Made by a program: the position numbers and the translations under genes. Positions 1-13,265 of a stretch of DNA of 64,000 nt are shown piece by piece. Each line of letters begins with the position of its first letter. Within the stretch, counting starts at the first letter, position 1. The stretch covers positions 62,001-126,000 of the forward strand of contig JAZARR010000042.1 of NCBI GenBank assembly GCA_037389465.1, read 5' to 3'. The notes below the pieces were generated by a model. It was not told where the DNA came from and did not search any database. It saw only the letters and a program-made list of their open reading frames with translations. This stretch comes from Baylisascaris procyonis (Eukaryota > Nematoda > Chromadorea > Rhabditida > Ascarididae).

Positions 1-947
1 CGATCCCAAATATATATGATCGATTGCGTGATCATTTCTACAACTTCTTTATTCTGCAAAGAGATTTTGATGCATTCGTCAAATGATCGCAATTATAACA
101 GTTAATTATTTCTCATAGAAAAATGCCATTTACTTCATATCAACTTTCGACATGAATTTTTTGTCGGGCTAAGGACTCTGATTTTGATATCACCATGGAA
201 ACTCGTTGATAGTGTCATCACCTTGATGTCATTATCGACTTAAAACTTCACAAAGGTTGCAGTATTCAGTTGATGCTGATAAGTCATCGAAATCGCTAAT
301 TGTGTTCTCTACGTTTTGCAGCACAAATATATCGAAACTTATCAGCACACTTTCGTCACTTATTGCTGACTTTATTTGAAATATTCCCCTCCTGAATGCT
401 GTTCTTATATGCTTCCTGATATATGGCTGTTAAAGAATGCACGTACCGATTTTTGCAAAATTTATATCACTTCATACCAGTCAAATTACAGTATCAGGCT
501 AAAAATTTTTGAGCCTGGAATCATTGGAATACCGCAGACTCAATTCGGACTTGATCCAATTTTACAATTTGACTTTGACTCGATCGGACTCAATGTTTAG
601 CTTTTCCGATATTGTCCCATCGTCGGAAGTAGCTATAATTAGTTATAGTCGGTAAATAGTGAATATATTTGTAATTAAACAAATATGTAAGGAGAGATGC
701 CAACATCGTATTTCTCTTTCTGTCTGCATTGATGAGGGGAACGACGGTGTTGGGATGAGTTCGTTTGCTGTCGATTGCGTGCTAGCGATGTAATATGACT
801 GCAAAAGCGAGTATAGAATTCAGCGAATATTCAAACAAACAGCTAACAAACAAAATTCCAAACGTTGAATCGTCGCCAGAAACACAAAAACTGAAGTGTC
901 AGTCATCCATTTACACCGTTTCTCCCGCATTTATAGGTTGTTTAGGA

Positions 948-1020
948 TTTTTCATTTTTTTTTGTTTTTAGGTTATAATACATAATTTTTCATTTTGGGT
1001 TTTTAGGTTATAATATATAA
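948..1020. repeat. Imperfect tandem duplication, about 38 + 35 bp
   Basis: Two adjacent units (948-985 and 986-1020) share a T-run, then CATTTT, a T/G stretch and TTTTTAGGTTATAATA. They differ mainly in the length of the T/G stretch and in one base near the end (CATAA versus TATAA). It is probably slippage-derived. Confidence 0.75.
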
Positions 1021-1644
1021 TGTGGTGGTTATGCATCAGGGAATGGGACCTTGTTGTGCGGATGTCGAGTATGATCATGCTTCCTTCGATGTGGGTATTT
1101 AAATCCATAAATAAATACTCTTTGAGTGGTACTATATATTTGACAATAACGGAAATGATTAAAGAAAGTGGGTTTTTTCGTTTTTGCGGAGCTTTCACAT
1201 TCAGGTGATGTTTTCTAGACGTTAGAAGTTTTTATGAGGTGCACCTAATTCAACCACCGAATTGTTTTGGCTGGAGTTGGCATATCATGCAGATGCGTCC
1301 TACCTCTAGAAAACGTTCGCTGCGATTCTATGCTATCTAGGAAAAGTTAGGTTTTTTATTTCTTTAACCATCTACTTATAATCTCATTGAAAGTATTCGT
1401 ATTTGTTTAAACTCATATCGAATATTGGATTGCGCTTTAGGCATAATCCAGCCTCATTCGCGGACTAATCTGAGTGCATTTTGTGTCGCTGTGAAAGGTT
1501 ATCGCTAAGAAAAGATAAATTGAATCGAAATATGAGTTTTTATCGTTCGAGAAAGGTATCGTTTAATAAAGGTTTAAATGAATCAGTTATGAGAATATGG
1601 TCTAATTCATTTGCATTAGTGTCCAGAAGAGGTGGAGGATAGAA

Positions 1645-1653
1645 GGGGGGGGG
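1645..1653 (+). repeat. G homopolymer (9 G)
   Basis: Run of nine G within a purine-rich stretch. One of several G tracts on this strand in the window. Confidence 0.9.
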
Positions 1654-4600
1654 AGGATTAGCTCAGAGGGAGAGGAAGCCAGAGAATCCTTTGCCAACCT
1701 CGGCATTACGATTCTTGCTCAATCCTAGCTTTAGTTGCGAACTTTTTCTCGTCTGTCAATAAGACATTCTGAGGAATTCGAGCCACATCATTTGAAACTT
1801 GAATATTCATAGCTCTTCATCCTTTCCTTTTGCTTTTTTCTTTCCGAATCCTCTAATTTCTTTCTCTCTTTTGACGTCCTTCCATTTCCTTCTGCAAACT
1901 CACAAATTTCCTCCTATGATTACTCGTGTCGGTGGGTGAAATTTTGTTGTTCTTCTCTCATTCTTCATCTGATTTCTTTCGCAAGATGTCCATATGCCTG
2001 AATGAGTACTTGAGGATACTGTCTTGCTGGATTACACAACTCCTATCATAAACTCTCTTCACTTTCTTTAGAGTGCGTTATCTGATTAATAATGAGGTCA
2101 GTCTTAAAGAGAAGTTTGCAAGCTTTTTTATTAAGTTGGATTATCTGTTTAATTCACTGTCACATATCGATAATACTTGCAGAAATGATTCTATGATTTC
2201 TTTCAAACCATTAAGCTTTTCAACATCCAACAATGCTATTCATTAGTAGTTGAAAGTACCTCGTGAAAAATTTGCGGAAATATTGACATTTAAGATGACG
2301 TCATTAAATTACTCTTTATGAAACCATTATTGTCCTTTCCATTCATTTGACGTCATATTCTATTAACTTTTGATCTTCAGTGGAAGTACTGTTTGCTTAT
2401 GCATATTTTTGAGGATCTTTGCTCCACAGTTTCCCTTGTTGAAAATTTTTGCTTTATTTTGTTTCTTTTAAATGTTTTTTCTACTTCATTTGCACAGCAT
2501 TCGAGTACGCTTTAATATAAAATCATTCTTTTCAAAATTGAAGAGTCGAATTAAAAATAGTCAAAAATACTCGACATTTTGCTTATTTGTTTTGAGAAAA
2601 GTCCACATTGATAAATTCTCGAAGTTTATAGATTTTAATTTATAAAGCGATTTTTTTATTTCATAAATGCGAAGCAATTTTCAATTGTGTATGAATGAAA
2701 ATGAGGGGTAATGTGCAAAAACGTTTAAAAAATGCAAGAAGTAGTGCGGAAAATATCTTTAATGGTGAGGGAATTGGGTCGGTCGGTCGATTCATGAGCG
2801 GATAAGGTCGGACACATTTCGGCATATGCGATCACTCGCTATTGTGAGCCGCTTAACCGTTAGTGCCGAACACGCCTCCCAACACTTGCTGTCGCTATGT
2901 CGATGCCCGCTGAATTCGTCATACAGTTCCTTCGTAGAGAAGCGAACGAATCGAATCCCACCAAAGCTTCAAATATTCATTCATCTGATGATTGTAGTTG
3001 AGCAATGACAAATTTTATGCTACCTTCCCGTGGATTAGTATGACGAGGAAACGTTTAAATTCGCCGAAGACGTCTTCAGAGGTTGTGCACATCGATTCTG
3101 CTTGATGGGTTGATCGTGAGTTACATTCTTGTTTACTTGAAGGTGGGAAGGGTTGAAGGGTTCACTTCATCTCCCACTTCCAATTATGGCCAGGAAAGTG
3201 GAGATTTTTCTTAATTTTAATGCTGTTTCAAAGCTTACTGGATGATGAAACGCTCACTAAAGTATTGCTTATTTGCTGGTAAGGAAGCACTTTCTTTTCC
3301 CATTCCCTCCTTTCATTGTGGAACCGTAAATATATTGGTGATCGCGGCTACTCTTATAGTGAAAGATGTTATGGATTATTATGCATCATAGTACGTGAAC
3401 TGCATATATGAATTCATGAATCAAACTAACAGTGAAGTTAAATATTTCTGCTCTTTCCAAAATGATTGACAACGTTATCCCTAATTAATGCTGCAAATGT
3501 GATCATTTGAAGTTGGAAGTTTTGGAAGAAAGTTTTTTCGAGAACTAACAGATTGTTCTATATTTCAGCGTTGAATGATTTTTTCTTTTTTTCCTCAACG
3601 GAATTCATTTGATGCAATTTTTATAACAACAAGGAATTGTGTTAAAAGTTTTATTCGGTTTTATAGGCGTTGAGCTTTTCGCAAATTGCTTTATTCCATT
3701 TATTGACTCTGTCAACTTCTATTTTGACTTTGCAAATGGAATTTGAGTTCATTTGAAAAATTCCTAACAACTTTTATAGAATTTTTTTTTTTGGGAACTT
3801 TTTTTGATATTTTTGCTCATAATTATCTCTGAAATTTTTTAAAATTAAAATAAGAACTAATCTTCCAAAAATATCGATAATTAATTATATTTTATATTTT
3901 TAAGTGAAAAAAACTTTGCAAAAAATAATTTTGCACTGATCGGAAGACTTCCTTTTTTTGTAGTAAAACATTAATTGCAAGTCCTTTTTATCCGATTTTT
4001 TTTTGAATCCAATTCCGCATTGCTATAAGTCACGCGCTTAACCTTTTGTTAGAGCTGCTTGAATAGTGTGCTATTTTGTTGTGGCAATCATTTGACGCAA
4101 TTATTGCGACGGCATTGAACGTTTGCCTATTGGGGTTTGTTTAATCTCTCGGCTGCTCTCTATATATTGTCAGAGTTTGATTACTCTCGCTTGCTACTTG
4201 TCTAGGGATTCTATGATGTCGACTATTCCCGCTTATGAGACCCGAACATATAGTAGTGATATTAAATTATGTTTACGTAATAAAGAGAAATATGTTGCAA
4301 AATAAGCATCACTCGTAGTGGCAAGTTGTCGTTTTAGCCGTTAACGATAAAATTTGACAATGACAAAAATTGAAGTATTGCGACATTGGCTAAATGAATC
4401 GAAATGCTCTAAATCCGAAAGCAAATCTACAAAGACCGAAAGCGTAGCCAGATCAGGGTTTTGGAGAGGAACGAGGGGTCGTCAGGTGCAGGGGATGGGA
4501 TTATTGGTTACACCTGTCTCTGCGCTCTTCTTAGGATTTCGATAAATAATTTTTACTTTCATTGATTTCTTTATCATAACCGGTGGTTATCGTGGAAGCG

Positions 4601-7600
4601 CTGGTGTTCTTACACTTTCTGAGGTAGTTTTTTCTCTTATCGGAAGAAAACTTCGTAGCATTTTTGACATTTCACCTCTTCCCTCACCCATTTCTTTCCT
4701 TAGGGAGGCTCCCTCACTTCTCTTAAGGGAGCACTAAACATTTTTTGTGCAGAACTTTTTTTTGCAACGTCCCTGAAATAGGTAATCTTATGCATGTATT
4801 CATATTCAAGCAAAAGTTATAAATGTGAATGTCGTCGGTGCTATTACAATTGTAGTATCAAGTGTGATTAAGTAAGTGCTAAATAGTCCTTAAAATTACG
4901 AACAGTATTATTTGAATTTCTTTTACAGTGATTTGAACGGATCTACCGAAATGAAAAGTTTTGGTCGTTATATGTATATCTTTAGCGGGGTATTTTTCTC
5001 TAAATTTTTTCGTTTCTCAAATATCAGACAACAGTGAGTGGGTGGTGCTGTAAAAGAAAAACAGCTAGACGTTTATACTGTGCAGTAACGAGTGAGCGGT
5101 GCGCAGTGCACGTGAGGGTCTTTTTAATTTATAGCCACCTCTACACAAAGCCACAATGGTCTATTATCGAAGCGGTTTGCTTTGTCCTCGTGATTGATGA
5201 TGTGCAGTTGTTTGTGTGTATTTATGTATTGACCCCCCGACTAGGCAATGAATAAAACTTTCTTAAAAATATACATTTTTTTGTAATACACGAATGCAAA
5301 AATACTTCCGGATGCTCATCCATAAAAGCGAAATGACAGAGAACACTTCACGATTTGTTGTTGGGGAGGCATGTGTAAGGCAGCGTTGAGAAGTGTAGTT
5401 GAGGTGAGTAGCTTAAAAATCATCACTGTGTGCTTTTAAGTGGTATAAGTAAAAAAAGTATTGCTGTGCACTGAACCATCTGCGTCGGTAGTCGTTCTAG
5501 GCCACTTCCGGCATGTATTTTGGGCTTCTGCATATGTCTTGCTTTCCGGTGAAAACTGCATTCATATTTGTTCGCGATAGTATCGTTCCATTTCTCCATT
5601 CAATAGCTAAAAAGCCATATTATCCTGCTTCCGAATAACAAAAATTTTCCAGTACAAGAAGGAAAGCACAAATCAGGAAGGCGTTGAAGTTTGCTTCGAT
5701 GCTTAATTATGTTTTTTTGCAGAGCGAGGCTACATGGCAAAGAGGGTACATATTTTAACCGTATTTATCAAAGAAGGAAGGGAAGCGTGTTATGGATGTA
5801 TAATCCATGATACTTCTGTTATTGCAGCCGAGAATATTCAGTGACAATATAATTAATTAGTCAATAATTAGGTTCAAGTTCTTTTTGCATATCGTAGAGA
5901 TGGTACAAATGGATGATTGTGCATTGTTCACATATCAGTCTTTGCTTATTTTCGTTTTTCTTATCTTTGATGTGATGCTCTGTGTCTACCTTGCAGATAG
6001 ACACAGGTAGGGCGTTTAATTTCTTTTTTTTTTTACATGAACCCTTGTGTAATGTTCACTTCCCTGTGTAATTGCTGCATCATTTCTGGAGACTTAATTC
6101 AGATTTTTTCTGCGAAGCATATGTGATATTTTGGTGATGAAGAGGGTGTGAAAATCGGAGAGTAGAGAGTTTATTTTTTGGAATTGCGTCAAATTTTTTA
6201 GTTTTGTTTTATTTAAAGCACGAATATTTTAACAAGTAAAGTGCGTTTAAATTTTATAATAAATACCAAAAAACTAGTGAAATAAAATATTAATGACATT
6301 TAAATAGTCTTCAGATATTATTTTATTTATGAGCATTTAGTTGAAAATTGGAAACTCGTACCAATGAATTTTTTGCTAACGTTACTCATTAAACCAACTG
6401 GTTGCACATATCTTTAAAAAATAAAAGCAATAATACCTAATGTGATGGCTTACTTCCCGTAAATTTTCAACTAAAAAATCCGTTTTTGTTTATAGGATTG
6501 ATTGATTTGCAAATCCTATTCCATTCACCGATAACTCTTAAGGATATGATGAGGTGATCAGTTGGGTTGGTTTCGTTATCTCTGAATTATGAAAATCACT
6601 TTCAACTGCATCCGAGTGCTTTTCATTGCATTATTTGACTGTAGTCTTTCATTGTGCTTACCAAATTCCTTTGCGTAGTTTTTATGCTGCACAAGTTGAG
6701 CACATAGACGTATGCACAGATGCAAGGTCGTTACAATTTACGGAATGCGTTTAATGATCCAATTGCCTAAGAATGGAAGTGAAAATTGCATTGAATAGAA
6801 TTGAAAGATGGATTTCGAGGTGATGAATGCAATGCACAATGAGGGGTTAGCATTGCAATCGAGTTGTGCGCATTTTCATCATTGATCCTTAACAACATGT
6901 CATATGTGATGATGGTTCATATTGCCCATTTTTGAATGCAGTTTTTCTGCATTCTCTCATGTCACTTTCATACATCCTTTATCTTCAAACCATTTTTTTA
7001 TGCATACGAAAGAGAATTGTCTTAGGAGAGGAGTGGTTGCGAGAGAGAAGGGATTTCAATCCGAAACGTCCGAATGGATTTTCCAAAATTTTTTCCACCT
7101 AATTTTAAATTTTGGATGAAACTTGTTTTTGTTGTTTTTTAGCCTTTGATTATGTCATATTGTCCGTAAGTTTTTTTTCTTCGTAGTAATCTTAATATGC
7201 TAATACATATGAATATATCAATGACATCTGTAGAGAGTATTTTTTGAGAGGGAAGTTCAAAGATTAATTTTCTTATAAATGAAATGTAAAGGTCGCTTAA
7301 ATGTGTTGGGCGGATATGTTAATTTCGACTCGAGTTCAATTTTTATTATTACAATTTGTTTCATACTTAAAGACGTAGATTTCTAAGTTGAATAGCAACG
7401 CAAGTTGATATTACGTTATAATGGATTTTTTATCTTATCAAATTTTGTGATTTTCTAACATTTCGCACAATTGCAAAAATTTTTTATATTTGAGTCATTC
7501 GAGGCAGAAATTTCCACAAAACTTACTGATGAGAAGAGAAAGCCTTCCTCCCCTCGCCCGCCTTTCTCCATATGCTTGTGGTGCATATTACCTATACTGG

Positions 7601-8113
7601 ATATACCCAGAAAGGTTCAGTCACATGAGTCGTGTTTTTATTAACGTCGTTATGAGTGCTATTTTGCTAAGATGCCAAGGCAAAAAAGGCTTACGGATGT
7701 GTGCGAGAAGAGAGTTAAAATGAGCGGAAAATTGTGAGAGTTTTCGAGAAATGAAGACGATTAACAAATTTTGTATTCTTCCTAATTCTTAAGTCGTCTC
7801 TCGTTGAACTGTACTATTTGCTACTCCATTTTTATCTCATCACATATGAGACGGCAAATCGTTATGACATATGGTTGCTGGTATATCACATTTCTTATAT
7901 ATGATTTTTGGTGGATAGATGAGTACAATTCTCGTGATTCATCAGAGTGAATGGCGTTTTATTGAGAAGCAAGCACCACTCCATTCGAGTATCTTGAATT
8001 GGTTCTTCTGTCTATTTCTCTGCTAGTGCATCCGTCTATTCATATGGCATTCCCGTCGAACACTTCTCATTTACTTTATTGTCTTTCTTCATTAACTTCT
8101 CTTATTATTACAG

Positions 8114-8195
8114 CTTTCTCTTTTTTTTTGTTTTTTTTTCTTTTTCGCATCTGATATTTCCCTTTCTCTCTCTTTCTTTCTTCTACATTTTATCT
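8114..8195 (+). repeat. Polypyrimidine tract
   Basis: A long T/C-rich stretch made of T runs and CTTT/CTCT repeats. It explains a Phe/Ser/Leu-rich open frame of 76 codons here that I do not regard as a gene. Confidence 0.7.
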
Positions 8196-10602
8196 ATACT
8201 GACGTTTATTGGCTTTTCGTTTATTTGCTGCAAACAAAGGATGTGGCATAGATACAGACAGAGATGTATGCGAGCTTTTTTTGAAAGGTGGGGAGGGATT
8301 AAGCGATAGTTCCGTATCTAGACAGACAGGCGAATAAATAGCCGCCGAGTTTTGTGCGTTTTAGAACAGGTGCACTCAGATGGGATTACCGGAAGCATTG
8401 ATGTCACACGTGGAATTTTTTCATTGAAAGAGGCTATAGTGAACAATTTGAACTTTTTTAAATAATCCTGGAGAGTTGGGCGGTGATACACCATCTCCGC
8501 CACACCCTTCCCCTTCACTTCTCCTCACCTACTAGCGATGGAAATCAGTGGCGTACTATGTGTTTCATGTTTGTCCTCATTGTTTCCATTGCACGTAGCA
8601 GTTAGTTGCGTCAGTTGGGTAGAATTTAATAGATGGGAAATTGGCTAAAGAAGATGGGATATAGCTTTGGCAAATTTTTAAAATATCGGTAAGAAATGGG
8701 ACCTGAGATGGGGGATAACTCGAAAGAACATTGGGTTTAACTTCGATTGTTTCGATTGAACAGATCATAGAGGTGGTTAATAAAGGTGTAACACCTGTAA
8801 AAAGCAATGTGAAAAGGGGTGAGGTCATCTTTTTGTCGCAGCTGCGTAACATCGCTGGAGAGCCTGAGATGCTGTGTGCTGTTGCAGTCCCTTTCGACAA
8901 GCCAACCGGTATCATAATGAAACATGCACGCTGAAGCATTGTTATTATAATTGTTCCCTTCGATTGTACGGCTATTCGACAAAATTGATTTTCTGAGAGC
9001 ATACAAAAATGCGTGCAGATTTAGGTACTTTAAATTACCGCCAACTTATGTAGTCATACGCCCTTTCCCAGATTTCGTTAACTGTTGCTTTTGTGGTTTC
9101 CCAAGTCGAAACTGGCAGATAAACAGACATAGACCGACATACGCTCAGACATGATCTTATCACAACAATTTTTTAAAATGCAAATATGTAAACGCGAATA
9201 GAAGTGATAAGCGGCAATCGACGGTTTAAGATAGGTTCTCAGGTGTTTGTGATTGTCGAATTTTGAGCTATGATGATAATAAGTGAATTGATATGATCGT
9301 AATCGACTGTTTTTAAAAATATTTTCAATTTCATCTCAAACTGTGAAATCAATTTTTAAAAATGATCAATGTTAAGGGGATAAGTGATTAGTGATGGCAT
9401 CAGTCGAGATGCGGGATTATCAGGGAAACGATTGGTCTGTTGCACATCACTGAAGTAATCTAATGTTGACTTTTCTTAGTGGAACGATTGACATCATCGC
9501 CGATGATTCTTTGTTTATTTTATTTCTGTTATGTATACATGAAAGTCTAATGCTTCCAATAGAGCGTAGTGCAAGTTCACCAGCAGAAATCTTTCGATTG
9601 GCGTCGAATTATTCATCCCATTGCTGATTCATTTCATTGTTTTCATTCAAACAACATAAAGCTTCATAAAAAATCTATTAAATACGGAAATGGTTCATTA
9701 GGGCTGATATAATTGTTTTGATAGCACTAATGAGGACATATTTTATGTTCATTTCTTTCGTAAACGATGGGCACTGAAAGAACCAAACTGAAATCTGCTC
9801 TGCAAATAACCACTGAGGCGCTGTTGGTTTCTGTACATATTTATGTGTTTCCACCCATCTGTCGCATCTTCTGGTAATTTCAACTCTAGAGCTATCAAAG
9901 AGTTATGACAGTACTATTATATCATAAGTGGACTTCTTATACCATAATTCGCAGGTTAATCCATCGTTAACTGTGAAAAGAGTTATAGACAGCTAACGAT
10001 GGAAATAAATAAATTTTGGTGCATTTTGCATCGATCAGGCTACAAAATTTGTTTTCTTTTTAAAGGATTTATGCAATCATTATCTTGCATATGTATTAAT
10101 TTTTGGCAACTTGTGGAACTGGTTGGTGGGGTGAGAAGCGGATATGCTGCTTTCTTTTAGGTATTAACGCAAATAACGTGCGTTTTGAATGCCAACTAAA
10201 TACACAAATGAATTTGCATTGAAATTTGTGTTCATTGATTCAACCTCGAGCAACACCAATGCATTCACTGTGTTTGATCGGAAGCTGAGTAAAGTGAAGA
10301 ACGGCACACTTAAAATCTTTTCATGCAAAGAAATTTGATTAGTGAGGCATTTTTCAGCATAATAAAACACATTAAAAATTAGTATGATTTTTGTTTAGCA
10401 CTGAATGTGGAATGTTCGTTTATCCGCTTTTATTGAAGGGGAGGGGGGACATTTCTGAAATCATCCGCTATGCTGTTGCTGAAATGGTTATGTAATGATT
10501 TGTGATATATTACTTTGTAAGTTAAAACTTTATTGCGGATATTTAAAACGAATTTAGTTTGTCCATCATGGTTGACATTATACTTTCCTTTTCGACATTT
10601 GT

Positions 10603-10741
10603 GTTGAAATTTTGAAGTTTCGGGTTAAAAAATTTTGAAAATTGAAAATTTGAAGGTTTGAAGGTTTTTGAAAATTTGAAAAATTGAACTTTGAAAAAGT
10701 TTGAAGGTTCGAAGGTTGGAAAAATTTTGCTTTTGAAAATC
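10603..10741. repeat. Decayed minisatellite of TTTGAA/GAAGGTTTGAA motifs
   Basis: About 140 bp in which TTTGAA, GAAAATTTGAA and GAAGGTT recur with irregular spacing. Read on the minus strand it gives an open frame with recurring Phe and the motif PSNF. Unit boundaries are blurred, so I see an old degenerated tandem repeat and not a coding exon. Confidence 0.6.
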
Positions 10742-13255
10742 TCTCCATAAAATTTGTGAATTCCTATATCTTTGAAGGTGATCGTCATATCGGAGAGTGT
10801 GGTACTAATTGATGCAAATTTCTAGTATGCATTTTGACGTTTGCTTTCACTATCAGAGGCAAGCGATGGGTACTAACCAATCATGACGACTGATGTTTGG
10901 CTAACTTTTTTATGCTTATTGGAGAGTGGTTTATGTTGCACAAATGTGATTGAGGAATCTCTAGCACATGACTAGTTCTTCGACTCTCTTTATATACATC
11001 TATGTAGAGTGCATTTTTTGTGTGCATTTCTTACGGGAATATTGTCTCTCAGGTGTATTGCCTTCAACTTCTAATTTCTAGGTTCAGTTCTGATTCTTTA
11101 GGGTACTCATTGTAGTTAGATTTGGACAGAGAATAGACACATTGATGAAAATATTGCATTCTTATATTGTTAAGGTTCAATTTAGAAGAGGATTTCGAAG
11201 ACTGTTAGATTCAAACCTTGAAAATGTGCAGAAAAAAGTTGTGATTTGAGATTTGCAGGCTTGGGTAACTAAACCAAGTGTGGACATATAGACCTCGTTT
11301 TATATAAAATGAGATGCTTCTCATTCATCTACGTGCTGGAATTATCATTTATTTTTACACTGAACTATATTTAATAGTATTAACAATTTATTTATTGTTC
11401 TTGTAGTTATAATTTATTATGTATTTGTTGCAAGTTTTATTATTATACATGTATAATAATGTAATAATAGTAGGCTGCAGACAAGAACCACAATTGAATT
11501 CGTATCCTTTCATAATTGAAGTTCATCGTCTATATTCATGGATGTTAGGTTCGCAGGAATTGGGATGACCACAAATAACTAAGTATAGGCTTCCAAAATT
11601 TGACGCTGTGTTCTTCTAGACCAAACTTAAAATACGACGAAAGTTAGATAAAACATTGCTGCAACATTATAATTTTTATGAGTTTGTTGCTGCAATGCCA
11701 ATGATTTAAAGCTATTTCTTTGAGCTGCATAAATCAAGTTATTAGAGTCTTCCGTTCCTGACCTCTTCTTTATGATCTGTATATGGAGGAGCAGAATGGA
11801 GTGCCTCGAGGGTGGTAAAGATGGAAGTGTTGAGAAGGATGCTCGATATTATCTTGTTGGAGTATATCGTGGTTTTAGTTTATCTTTACCGTCTCTTAAT
11901 TTCTCGAAGATTGTTAGTGCAGAGAGAGAGACATTACCTCTTAGGGCCGAATGGCAGACTTTGCATGCAACAGCTACATGTAAAATCCACCATTCAAGCC
12001 CAGAGTTCGCTAGGCAAATTGATATCCGTCGAAGTTTTTGCACGGGACCGAGTCGAGAAATTACTTCCGTGATGGAGACTGTAGCGATTTTACGAATTTT
12101 AACTTCTTTTAATAAATTAATTCATTGTATTTTGCAAAATTGCAAAGAGTTTTTATTTAATCATAAAGAGAAATTCCATGGATATCAGATCCTTGAACGT
12201 GGTGAGAGATCTGTAGGTGCTTATGGTCCCAAAAATCTATCACTTCTCACCTTGCTGGTTTCAGAGTACTAAAATTGCCCATACTTGATAATTTTATTTA
12301 TTATACTTTTGCTTTATTCAACTATTGTCATTGTATTTAAATATTCACTGATCTTAATTACAGTTAACACATAACAACACATTTGTTACGGACAGTATCG
12401 GAGTACTCTTTTGCTGCAAGCTGATATTGCTGCGTAATTTAATATAGAGCTGTAAATGAAGTTTTATGGTTTGTAGTCATTCAAAAATCACTAATCATGT
12501 GTACTGATTTAATCTTAAAAATAGATGGCTTTTTTTTGAAAAAGAGAAAGAGAGGAAAAGAGAGAGAAAAAAGAAAGAGATAGAACAATAGGCAATGACA
12601 TGTTTTCCACTGTAGTTTATCTGATAGGCTTTGAAGGATTGTGTCAGTTGGTTATGTTTGATAAGTGTCACATTTGTGTGCTTTTTTTTAAAAAACAGAT
12701 CTGAATGATCGGTATAAACTTGTTGAATTTGAAACTTTTATTGTTTTTTTCATTTCAATTTGATGAAACATTTCACAACGTTTAATCACATTTTCTTTTC
12801 TCTAATTTTTATTTTCTTCGTTAGTATTCAATAAGTTTTTCACTGCATTGCCGTTTTTCATTTTGGCAATGTTATGCACCAAGCGGTTGTATGAAGTTTT
12901 GCAGTATGTAAAAGTTATAATCCTTAGGGAATTAATTAACTTAAAGCTTAATTTTTCAAAAAATTTAAGATTTCGTTAAAAGTTGACTCAATTTTTAGGT
13001 TTTTTTTAACGATGAAAAATTTGAGTAGTCCAAAGCAATTTATTTCTTTTTTCCTTTCCTTTCCCCGTTTTCTTTTGCTTTCCCATGAATCTAGTTACTA
13101 AAATTCAGTTAGTTGTAATTTATGTCTCATTTGACAAATCACCAAATTTTTGATGTGAAAGAGCTCCACTGAGAAATATTTTGAGGATATTTTGTTCGAT
13201 TAGTTAATGCGATAGAAAATGCGGCATGTGTAATTTATTTTTATTTCTTTTTTTT

Positions 13256-13265
13256 GGGGGGGGGG
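13256..13265 (+). repeat. G homopolymer (10 G)
   Basis: Ten consecutive G directly after a T run. Confidence 0.9.

Noticed and set aside
1645..1720. Possible tRNA-Ala 5' half (GGATTAGCTCAGAGGGAGAGG)
   Set aside because: No B box or pairing acceptor stem follows; probably a chance match or a very short remnant.
8079..8309. 76-codon + strand ORF rich in Phe, Ser and Leu resembling a membrane segment
   Set aside because: It is the translation of a polypyrimidine tract.
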